Shown: positions 45,341 through 52,426 of the stretch, in pieces | Position numbering within the stretch: the first letter of the stretch is position 1 | Layout: each line of letters begins with the position of its first letter | NCBI GenBank assembly: GCA_040007395.1 | Contig: JBDTVG010000007.1 | Coordinates: 1 to 64,000, forward strand | Source: DATGFK01 sp040007395 | GTDB taxonomy: Bacteria > Chloroflexota > Anaerolineae > Aggregatilineales > UBA2796 | Direction of reading: 5' to 3' | Length of the DNA: 64,000 nt | Notes under the pieces: generated by a model | Told to the model about the DNA's origin: nothing | What the model saw: the letters and a program-made list of their open reading frames with translations, nothing else | The model's database searches: none | Made by a program: the position numbers and the translations under genes

Positions 45341-45435
45341 ACCTCACCCTAAATCCCTCTCCACGAACGGAGAGGGACTTGCCAAATCGTTTTATTCCCC
45401 CTCTCCGAATTCGGAGAGGGGCTAGGGGGTGAGGT
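45341..45435. repeat. Family A palindromic element, full copy (95 bp)
   Basis: Begins ACCTCACCC and ends GGGTGAGGT, with two hairpins (CCCTCTCC-ACGAAC-GGAGAGGG and CCCCTCTCCGAATTCGGAGAGGGG-like). Same length as the copy at 14873. Confidence 0.8.
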
Positions 45436-45449
45436 GTTGACCATTTCGG

Positions 45450-45532
45450 CGGGTCGGGCAGGCCCGACCCCTACATCATACAGTTTAGATGTAGGGGCCG
45501 TCGCCTGCGCGGCCCTGCATTTTTGAAAATAC
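45450..45532. repeat. Family B double-palindrome element (full, reverse)
   Basis: GGGTCGGGC-AG-GCCCGACCC is a perfect palindrome, followed by CTACA, a spacer, TGTAGGGG and GCCTGCGCGGCCC, ending CTGCATTTTTGAAAATA. It is the reverse arrangement of the copy at 34138. Confidence 0.75.
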
Positions 45533-45562
45533 CCATTCCGCTTCTGTATGGAAGCGGTTTGC

Positions 45563-45605
45563 AAGTCCCCTCTCTACGCAGTAGAGAAGGGATTTAGGGG
45601 TGAGG
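45563..45605. repeat. Family A half element
   Basis: AAGTCCCCTCTCT...AGAGAAGGGATTTAGGGGTGAGG, the right-hand part of a family A copy just before the binding protein gene ends. Confidence 0.55.
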
Positions 45606-45612
45606 ATAAAAC

Positions 45613-46773
45613 TTACTTGGCGACAGTGGCTTCCATCGTCGCAGCCATCATAGCAGCGTCAGTAACTTCGGCGGTCTTGCCACCTTCGGAGAGCTTGACG
45701 GTGACGGGCGCGAAGTCCTTGCCAAAGACATCGACCTTCGCGTCGGTCAGTGACTTGACAGCCTTCTCGGCTAGATCGGTACGATAAGCATCCTTGTCAG
45801 GCGCTTTGGTGATCACTTTGTACTTCAGCGAAATATCGGCGGTCTGCTGGAAAGCAGCCGGGTCCATGATGCCAATGCCGAGGGTGTTAGGCCAAATCAG
45901 TTTGTTAACTTCGTTCATCTGCCATGTCTGGTGGCCTGCACCGAGGGTTGGCCCCTGATCGAGCACAATCTTTACGCAGTCGGCATAGTTATCGCGGCAG
46001 TAGATCCAGCCCTTGAGCGATGCAGCGATGAACTTAACGGCAACATCCTCGTTGCCGGCTTTCGCCAAAAAGTCGGCGTTGGCGAACAGGCCGTCTTGCA
46101 ACATGCCCGTGCCTTCGGCGTTGAAGTCGATCACGTTCAGGTCTTCGGGCTGATACAGTTTGCCCGTCTTGGCGTTCGTGGATTCCAGAACCTGAGCATA
46201 CTCGTTATAGGTCATGGCAGCGGCGGCATCAACTTCGCCCTTGAGCAGCAGTGTCATATCAAATGGCTGCTTGACGATGGTTACGTCTGAGTCTTTTTCG
46301 GGGTCGATGTTGTTCTTGACCAGCGCGGCGAACAGTTCAAACTCGTTGCCACCCAACCATACACCGACCTTCTTCCCTTTCAGGTCAGCGGCTTTGGTGA
46401 GGTTCTTGTCGGTAAAGCTGACTTCGCGCATCCCGCTGCGGGCATAGACTTGGGCGACATTGACGATCTTTGCGCCCTGTTCGCGGCTGTTGAGCAGGCT
46501 GGGCAGCCAGTCAATACCGAACTCCGCGCCACCACTGGCGACGACTTGCTCTGGGGCAATATCCGGGCCGCCGGGCAGAATGGTTACATCCAGACCAGCG
46601 TCCTTATAGTAGCCTTTGGCAGCGGCGGCATAGTAGCCCGCAAACTGTGCCTGAACGACCCACTTGCTTTGCAGGCGAATCTTGGGCATGTCCTGCGCCT
46701 TTACTCCGGCGGGAATGGCGGCAGCAGACACCAATGCGACGAGAACGAGCAGACAAATACTTAAACGTTTCAT
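45613..46773 (-). CDS. NMT1/THI5-like ABC substrate-binding protein
   Basis: A 386-residue exported binding protein of the NMT1/THI5 class, which carries pyrimidine moieties, taurine, sulfonates or riboflavin. Signal peptide to about residue 27 (AGVKAQ), then KWVVQAQFAGYYAAAAKGYYKDAGLDV, the class signature, and GGAEFGIDW. The C-terminus ends in low complexity (DAAMMAATMEATVAK). The start at 46773 has GGGGA eight bases upstream and gives the signal peptide; a longer frame reaches 46827. With the permeases and ATPase upstream it forms a complete importer; the hydantoin/pyrimidine specificity is inferred from hydA. Confidence 0.9.
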   Translation of the reverse strand: MKRLSICLLVLVALVSAAAIPAGVKAQDMPKIRLQSKWVVQAQFAGYYAAAAKGYYKDAGLDVTILPGGPDIAPEQVVASGGAEFGIDWLPSLLNSREQGAKIVNVAQVYARSGMREVSFTDKNLTKAADLKGKKVGVWLGGNEFELFAALVKNNIDPEKDSDVTIVKQPFDMTLLLKGEVDAAAAMTYNEYAQVLESTNAKTGKLYQPEDLNVIDFNAEGTGMLQDGLFANADFLAKAGNEDVAVKFIAASLKGWIYCRDNYADCVKIVLDQGPTLGAGHQTWQMNEVNKLIWPNTLGIGIMDPAAFQQTADISLKYKVITKAPDKDAYRTDLAEKAVKSLTDAKVDVFGKDFAPVTVKLSEGGKTAEVTDAAMMAATMEATVAK

Positions 46774-46823
46774 GGTTCGACTTTCCCCTAAATAAACATA
46801 TGCGGTCAGATAGCGAAAACGTG

Positions 46824-48083
46824 TCAATCACTTTTTGCCCGGAACGAAACGTGCCAAGGCATAACCAGCCGTTCGGCTAGCGACACAACAAAGTAGAAAA
46901 TGATCCCTAACAGTGAAGCCATGATAATCTGTGACCAGACCAGCGGAAAGCGGATCAGGGCTGCGCTGCTGGAGATCTGCACGCCTAAGCCAGACAGCGG
47001 CCCCCCAAAATACTCCGCCACAATTGCACCGATCATGCTCAAGGTGGTTGCCACTTTAAGCGCATTGAAAATATAAGGCAGCGCTACCGGAATACGGACT
47101 TTACGGAAAATATCCAATTCGGTAGCTGCCAGAGATCGCATCAGTTCGAGTGCGGTAGGCTCTGCCGAAGTCAGGCCGCGCACGGTATTGATCATCGCCG
47201 GGAAGAACGTCAGGATCGCGACAATCGTGATCTTCGATTCGGGGTGGGTGATGCCGAACCACGCATTCGTGATGGGCGCGAACGCGATAATCGGGATCGA
47301 GTTAGCGGCAATCGCGTAAGGCAAGATCGCCTTACTAAAGTTGTTAAACCGCGCCGAGATTAGCCCGAACAGGATTCCAGCACCACAGCCAATCCCGAAC
47401 CCCCACAGGGCATTCTGGAAAGTAAACCAACCCTGCGATACCAAGCGCGGGTAGCCCGCCAGAAACGTGGTGATAATCACGCTCGGAGCCGGCAGTAAGA
47501 ACTGCTGAACATTGAACAACCGGATCAGAAATTCCCAGATAGCAAGTACGCTGATAAACGTCAACAGCGCGGGTAACAGATTTGGCGCGGCCTTCTGATA
47601 GACGGATAGCCGCCGCCAAGGCTGCCACAGTACGATCACGCTCAACAATGCCGCAATCTCGATAAGCGTGGGCAGAATGGTATCGGTTGCGATCTCTAGT
47701 CCCAGAAACACATACGACGCGACATATAGCGTATAGATGGCGAGAACTGCTCCGGCAATGAGGCGCAGTGGCGAACGTTGCGTTGTGCGTCCAGCATTTT
47801 CCCCGACAAATAGGGTCAAGGCCAGAAAGCCCAAAATAAGCGTCACGACCCGTCGCAACGAGTCGGAAGTGAACGCTTGTCCCAGCGGCGAATCAGCCCG
47901 CAGTGCAGGCGATAGCACATTGAACAAGGCCGCGATCAACGCCAATGTTAGCAGTGCCGCCAGATCGAGTCCGGTGGTTTTGCCGATCAGGTCGTCGGCG
48001 GCTTCGACATACACTTCATCGCTAGCCGCATCCAGATCGCTTTCTTGGGCAGGCGTAAGCGGCAGACTTTGTTCGGCGGTCAT
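46824..48083 (-). CDS. ABC transporter permease with extra N-terminal membrane domain
   Basis: A 419-residue permease. Residues about 195-415 form the BPD_transp_1 fold of ThiX/SsuC/TauC permeases (FGIGCGAGILFGL, the cytoplasmic helix EPTALELMRSLAATELDIFRK). Residues 1-190 add about 4-6 membrane segments not usual in this family, which is normally near 260 residues. The start at 48083 overlaps the ATPase stop by four bases (ATGA); a longer frame up to 48293 runs into that gene and is not used. It pairs with the second permease at 48936. Confidence 0.85.
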   Translation of the reverse strand: MTAEQSLPLTPAQESDLDAASDEVYVEAADDLIGKTTGLDLAALLTLALIAALFNVLSPALRADSPLGQAFTSDSLRRVVTLILGFLALTLFVGENAGRTTQRSPLRLIAGAVLAIYTLYVASYVFLGLEIATDTILPTLIEIAALLSVIVLWQPWRRLSVYQKAAPNLLPALLTFISVLAIWEFLIRLFNVQQFLLPAPSVIITTFLAGYPRLVSQGWFTFQNALWGFGIGCGAGILFGLISARFNNFSKAILPYAIAANSIPIIAFAPITNAWFGITHPESKITIVAILTFFPAMINTVRGLTSAEPTALELMRSLAATELDIFRKVRIPVALPYIFNALKVATTLSMIGAIVAEYFGGPLSGLGVQISSSAALIRFPLVWSQIIMASLLGIIFYFVVSLAERLVMPWHVSFRAKSD

Positions 48084-48898
48084 GCGCGTAACCCTGCCCG
48101 GACTTGGCTCACCAAATGGAAGAATTCCTCGGTATCGCGCACTTCTGGCGCACGTGGGTGCGGCAGATTGATCGGAATATCGCTGACCACTTGCCCCGGA
48201 CGCGCCGACATCACGATAATCCGCGATGACAGATAGACGGCTTCCTGAATGCTGTGCGTGATAAAGATGACTGTCGTTTGGGTCTTGCCCCAAATGTTCA
48301 GCAGTTCGATATTCATGCGTTCGCGGGTCATCTCGTCCAGCGCCCCGAATGGCTCATCCATCAGCAAGATCGACGGCTTGAAGGCCAACGCCCGCGCAAT
48401 GGCTACTCGCTGCTGCATTCCGCCGGAAAGCTGCCAAGGATAGTGGTTGGCAAAGTCTGCCAGTTCCACCATACTGAGCATCTCCCGCGAACGGCTCTCG
48501 CGTTCGGCAGCAGGCCACTTCATCACCTCTAGCGGAAGTTGAATATTCTTGAGGACGGAGCGCCACTCGTATAGCACTGCCGCCTGAAACACCATGCCAT
48601 ATTCACGGTTGAGCCGCGCCTGATTCGGCGTTTTGCCGTTGACCACGACCTCGCCATCGGAGGGAGGCAACAGATCGGCGGCAATTCGCAGCAACGTAGA
48701 CTTTCCGCAGCCCGACGGCCCGATAATCGAAACGAACTCAGCCGGGTAAATGTCGAGGTTAATGTCGTGCAGGGCATTGACAACCTGACCGCCCGCTGTC
48801 TTGAAGCGGCGGTTAACCCCTTTGAACGACACAATCGGCGCAACCGGAGCCGCTGCTGCGGACTCTACCGAATTAACCAAATTAGCTGATGTACTCAC
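48080..48898 (-). CDS. ABC transporter ATPase (SsuB/TauB/ThiZ-like)
   Basis: A 272-residue ABC ATPase. Walker A GPSGCGKST, Q-loop (MVFQAAVLYEW), signature LSGGMQQRVAIARA, Walker B ILLMDEPFGALD and the switch His in FITHSIQEAV are intact. This class energises uptake of taurine, sulfonates, nitrate or pyrimidines. It lies between the two permease genes, overlapping the downstream one by four bases, in a minus-strand operon led by the permease at 49793. Confidence 0.95.
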   Translation of the reverse strand: MSTSANLVNSVESAAAAPVAPIVSFKGVNRRFKTAGGQVVNALHDINLDIYPAEFVSIIGPSGCGKSTLLRIAADLLPPSDGEVVVNGKTPNQARLNREYGMVFQAAVLYEWRSVLKNIQLPLEVMKWPAAERESRSREMLSMVELADFANHYPWQLSGGMQQRVAIARALAFKPSILLMDEPFGALDEMTRERMNIELLNIWGKTQTTVIFITHSIQEAVYLSSRIIVMSARPGQVVSDIPINLPHPRAPEVRDTEEFFHLVSQVRAGLRA

Positions 48899-48935
48899 AG
48901 CGACTCTCCTGACCTATGGTTGATTTTAACGATGA

Positions 48936-49793
48936 TTAGGCTTGACGGTCTGAAGGCGACCAGCGGACTACCAACCGTTCCACGAGGGCAACGGCTCCAA
49001 AAGCAACCATCCCAGTCAAGGCCGCCACAAGATTCGTCGCCCACAGCCGTTCAGGCGCGGAGGTGTAATATTGAGCGAAGTTCAGGATCGCGTAGCCGAG
49101 GCCATCCTGAATACCAGATGGCAGTTCTGCAATGATCGCGCCGACGATGCTAGCGGTTGCCGCGACCTTGAGCGCCGTGAAGATATAGGGCAGCGCGTGG
49201 GGGATTCGCAGCTTGATCAGGATTTGCCAGCGGGTTGCTGCGTAGGAGTCCATCAGTTCAAGGGCTGTCGGCGGAACGGAGATCAAGCCGCGCAGCGTAT
49301 TGATCGTTACCGGAAAGAAGGTCAGGTAGGCGGCGATCACGGCGATAGACAGCCAACCCGCTTTGAGCCAGACCACAACCATCGGCGCAATAGCGAGGAT
49401 CGGCACGGTTTGCGAGGCCACTACGAAAGGCATCAGTCCGCGTTCCAACAGCTTCGAATGGGCGAAGATGACCGCCAGCACAAACCCGATACTCGCACCG
49501 AGGGCAAAACCCAAACTTGCCCCGCGCAACGTGAATAACGCCGCACTCAGCAACAACTGACCTAGCAGTGGTTTGCCTTCCTGAATTGGCTCGAACAACG
49601 TGCCGATAATACTGCTGAGATTGGGGAGAGTCAGCACATCGAGGTTAAACAGGGCTTTCACACCCTGATACAAGATCACAATGATGACCAAGACCAGCAC
49701 AAAAGTTCCTAAAGTCCGGGCTAACTTCGCCGCCTGACTCGGTATCCTATCGGCGTTATCACTAACGCTGTTTCCTAATGCTGCTTCTGTCAT
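48936..49793 (-). CDS. ABC transporter permease (ThiX/SsuC-like)
   Basis: A 285-residue permease with about six membrane segments and the loop PPTALELMDSYAATRWQILIKLRIPHALPYI, the EAA-type motif that docks on the ATPase. It is the first gene of the importer operon; the other permease is at 46824, so the transporter is a heterodimer or carries two alternatives. A promoter and operator-like repeat lie upstream. Confidence 0.92.
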   Translation of the reverse strand: MTEAALGNSVSDNADRIPSQAAKLARTLGTFVLVLVIIVILYQGVKALFNLDVLTLPNLSSIIGTLFEPIQEGKPLLGQLLLSAALFTLRGASLGFALGASIGFVLAVIFAHSKLLERGLMPFVVASQTVPILAIAPMVVVWLKAGWLSIAVIAAYLTFFPVTINTLRGLISVPPTALELMDSYAATRWQILIKLRIPHALPYIFTALKVAATASIVGAIIAELPSGIQDGLGYAILNFAQYYTSAPERLWATNLVAALTGMVAFGAVALVERLVVRWSPSDRQA

Positions 49794-49843
49794 CCCTTGT
49801 TGCCTACGCTGCTAAATAATGGATGTCTGGTGCGACTTTTCAT

Positions 49844-49881
49844 AGAGGTAGATTGTACGACTATTTTTACCTCTCCGTCAA
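49844..49881 (-). promoter_or_regulatory. Promoter and operator-like repeat of the NMT1-type importer operon
   Basis: On the minus strand TTGACG (49876-49881) and TACAAT (49852-49857) are 18 bases apart. AGAGGTA (49844-49850) and TACCTCT (49868-49874) are an exact inverted repeat of seven bases, one arm inside the spacer and one at the start of the transcript, a likely repressor site. Confidence 0.55.
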
Positions 49882-49935
49882 AATGTTGTAAAAGATCACA
49901 AAAGCGCCGTTACAAGCTATTGCAGTAAATTGACG

Positions 49936-51177
49936 TTAGGGTCGATCAGTACTTTGGGCTGTTGTCATAAACGTCGCAAAACTACTGGTTCGTTGGATAA
50001 CTAAAGTTCCTCGGATAGCAGTTTGGGTTGCATCAAGACGGTCTCTAGTATGAGTATAAGGCGTGGGTGTGAGCATAGTTTCTCGTGCTAGGGCGGTAAC
50101 TGTGCTCAAGATAGCTGATGCTTGAGCAAAAAATGTGCTCCTCTGTTGAGGATCAGGTGCTGCATTAGTTTCAGTGCAATCACACGACTCAGTAGCGGTG
50201 GGAAGGAGAGTAGGAATAGGTGTAAGTTCTATCGGGAAATCGCTAATAGTCACTGCTACAGGCGACCAAGCGGGATGATCATCAAAAAAGTTATTGTTGC
50301 TGATGTTTATCTGTTGTGATCCATCCGAATTCATCACATAAATTTGCGTCTTATTCGATTGACGTTGGAAGGATGAGAAAACAATATGCTTACCATCTGG
50401 AGACCAAGATGGTGAGGAAGCATATACAGAATCATCGGTCAGGTATTGGTTTTCGCCAGTTCTCACATTCGTCACATAAATGGTCTGGGAAAGATGAGCC
50501 AAGGCACCATATGACGCAATAAGTGTGCTGTCTGGTGACCACGTTGGGCCAAGCTGTTCATCAATCAGCTTTTGCACATTTTTGCCATTAGAATCCATGA
50601 TATAAATTGCCCATCCGCCATAATGAGAGACAAATGCAATTTGCTTGCCATCTGGCGATAGAACGGGACCAGCAGCACCAATTGGAAGGGTACCAGTAAT
50701 CTGGAAGCGGTTCGATCCATCCGCATCCATTACATAAAACTGCGGCGATTCTGCTGCATATTTATCTTTTGAGCTTTCAAAGACAATATGCTTACCATCA
50801 GGTGTCCAACTTGGACTATCTTCATAGAGGCCGTTATTGCTCACGTTAACCTGATTTGTTCCATCAGCGTCCATTACATAAATTTGGCTATAGCCAAATC
50901 TCAATGACTCGAACGCGATCTTTTTTCCGTCTGGTGACCAAATTGGGAAATCATTTTCGCTGGCATCAGTCAAACGATGCACATCACTGCCGTCTGGGGC
51001 CATTACATAAATTACCCCACGTAGGCCGTCACGATAGGATGTAAATGCGATCCAAGTATGCCCTTGATTGGGTTTTGTAGGCGCTATTTCAGCGTGTGAA
51101 CCAATAGGAACAGTCGAACTTAATACGAGTAGCAGACTGGCTGTTAGAATGGCTAAGAATCCATAAAGGAGACGCAT
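49936..51177 (-). CDS. Secreted PD40 beta-propeller protein
   Basis: A 413-residue exported protein. Signal peptide of about 29 residues (MRLLYGFLAILTASLLL, GSHAE). Six PD40 repeats follow, each of the type IWSPDGKKIAFES or IYVMDADGTN, which would close into a TolB-like propeller (about 45-315). The C-terminal 95 residues are Thr/Ala-rich and Cys-containing (CDCTETNAA), perhaps a stalk. GGAGG precedes the ATG. These propellers usually bind proteins or envelope components; the role here is unknown. Confidence 0.85.
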   Translation of the reverse strand: MRLLYGFLAILTASLLLVLSSTVPIGSHAEIAPTKPNQGHTWIAFTSYRDGLRGVIYVMAPDGSDVHRLTDASENDFPIWSPDGKKIAFESLRFGYSQIYVMDADGTNQVNVSNNGLYEDSPSWTPDGKHIVFESSKDKYAAESPQFYVMDADGSNRFQITGTLPIGAAGPVLSPDGKQIAFVSHYGGWAIYIMDSNGKNVQKLIDEQLGPTWSPDSTLIASYGALAHLSQTIYVTNVRTGENQYLTDDSVYASSPSWSPDGKHIVFSSFQRQSNKTQIYVMNSDGSQQINISNNNFFDDHPAWSPVAVTISDFPIELTPIPTLLPTATESCDCTETNAAPDPQQRSTFFAQASAILSTVTALARETMLTPTPYTHTRDRLDATQTAIRGTLVIQRTSSFATFMTTAQSTDRP

Positions 51178-51200
51178 TAAAACCTCCAGATTAATGAACC

Positions 51201-51258
51201 ACTCCGTAGCTTGCTACGGAGTATCAACGGCAAATACACAGTCCCGCTGCAAGCAGCG
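51201..51258. repeat. Pair of perfect palindromes
   Basis: ACTCCGTAGC-TT-GCTACGGAGT (51201-51222) and CGCTGC-AA-GCAGCG (51245-51258) lie between the PD40 gene and the dipeptide permease. They have the look of a small mobile palindromic unit, different from families A, B and C. Confidence 0.55.
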
Positions 51259-51318
51259 AGGAATTAGACCTGATGTTGATTAAATTGAGATACTTCCCCT
51301 TTGGTCTTCCTTTCCCGC

Positions 51319-52263
51319 TTATTCCAGTCGGATGCGCGGATTGAGGTACGCATACAGGAGATCCGCCAGCAGGTTGAGAACGCTGTACGCAATGACTGTA
51401 ACCATCGAAATGGCTTGCATGAGGGGTAGGTCGCGACGGCTAATTGCGTCGATCATGAGGCGACCTATGCCGGGATAGGCAAACACATTCTCGATTACGA
51501 CTAACCCGCTGATTAACCAGCCAAAGCTAATCGCCACAACAGTCACAGTGGGCAGTAGTGCATTTCGCAAAATGTGGCTGGTTACAACTTGCCGCCACGG
51601 TAAGCCCTTGAGTACCGCCGTTCGCACATACGCCTTTTTGAGTACCTCGATCACGCCTGCACGGGTCAAGCGGATGACATAGGCGAGCAGCACCAGCGTT
51701 GCCGTGAACGCAGGCAGAATCAGAAAAGGCAGCGCGTCTTGAAAAGTCGCGGTGGGTCGGATCGAGGAACTCGCCGGCAACCAGTGCCATTGAAACGCCA
51801 CGACATTAATCAGCACGATGCCGCTGACAAATTCTGGGAATCCGACTAAGGCTAGACTCGTGACCGAGATCAGGCCATCAATGGGCTTGTTGGCATTTAA
51901 CCCGGCAATGACTCCTAACGCAATCGAGACAGGTACAGACATCACCAGCGCCACAAACGCCAACCACAGCGATTTGATCAAGCGCTGCGTAACCAGTGGT
52001 CGGATCTCTGAGTCGTCCGTGTAGGAGTGACCCCAGTCGCCATGCACAAAGTCGTTCAACCAATGGAGATAGCGCACCGGAGCAGGATCATTCAGCCCCA
52101 ACTTGACACGCAGTGCCGATAGAGCTTCTTCACCCGCCTCACGCCCTAGAATGACACGCGCTACATCGCCGGGTAAAAGTTGGGCAATCGAGAAAATGAT
52201 GATTGAGGTGATAAGTATGGTAATCACCAAAAAGCTGATGCGGCGTAAGGTGTATCTCAGCAT
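51319..52263 (-). CDS. dppB: Dipeptide/oligopeptide ABC permease (DppB-like)
   Basis: A 314-residue permease with six membrane segments. MLRYTLRRISFLVITILITS, LPGDVARVILGRE and VRTAVLKGLPWRQVVTSHILRNALLP are DppB/OppB features. The start at 52263 is chosen for the classical N-terminus; a frame reaching 52347 only adds a repeat-derived leader. It is the last gene of the dpp operon after the fused ATPase, separated by 163 bases that hold repeats, so it may have partly separate expression. Confidence 0.9.
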   Translation of the reverse strand: MLRYTLRRISFLVITILITSIIIFSIAQLLPGDVARVILGREAGEEALSALRVKLGLNDPAPVRYLHWLNDFVHGDWGHSYTDDSEIRPLVTQRLIKSLWLAFVALVMSVPVSIALGVIAGLNANKPIDGLISVTSLALVGFPEFVSGIVLINVVAFQWHWLPASSSIRPTATFQDALPFLILPAFTATLVLLAYVIRLTRAGVIEVLKKAYVRTAVLKGLPWRQVVTSHILRNALLPTVTVVAISFGWLISGLVVIENVFAYPGIGRLMIDAISRRDLPLMQAISMVTVIAYSVLNLLADLLYAYLNPRIRLE

Positions 52264-52290
52264 TTCAACAGAACCCTTCTCAACCGAGAT

Positions 52291-52359
52291 GCGGACAGGG
52301 CAAGCCCTGTCCCTACAGCTAAACGATATTGTGTAGGGACAACGCAAGCGTTGTCCGTA
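52291..52359. repeat. Family C double-palindrome element
   Basis: GGACAGGGC-AA-GCCCTGTCC and GGACAACGC-AA-GCGTTGTCC are perfect palindromes joined by CTACAGCTAAACGATATTGTGTAG. An inverted copy of part of it is at 57521-57574. Confidence 0.75.
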
Positions 52360-52394
52360 GTGGCGTTGTAGACCGCCGCATTATACCGGATGAA

Positions 52395-52426
52395 GCCTGC
52401 CCGACCCTGCATGGTTGGCAAAATTC
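52395..52426. repeat. Family B fragment
   Basis: GCCTGCCCGACCCTGCATGG...TTGGCAAAATTCC, the end segment of family B, immediately before the ATPase stop. Confidence 0.45.

Noticed and set aside
46450..46764. A plus-strand open frame antisense to the NMT1-type binding protein
   Set aside because: The binding protein is clearly real on the minus strand; the frame has no features.
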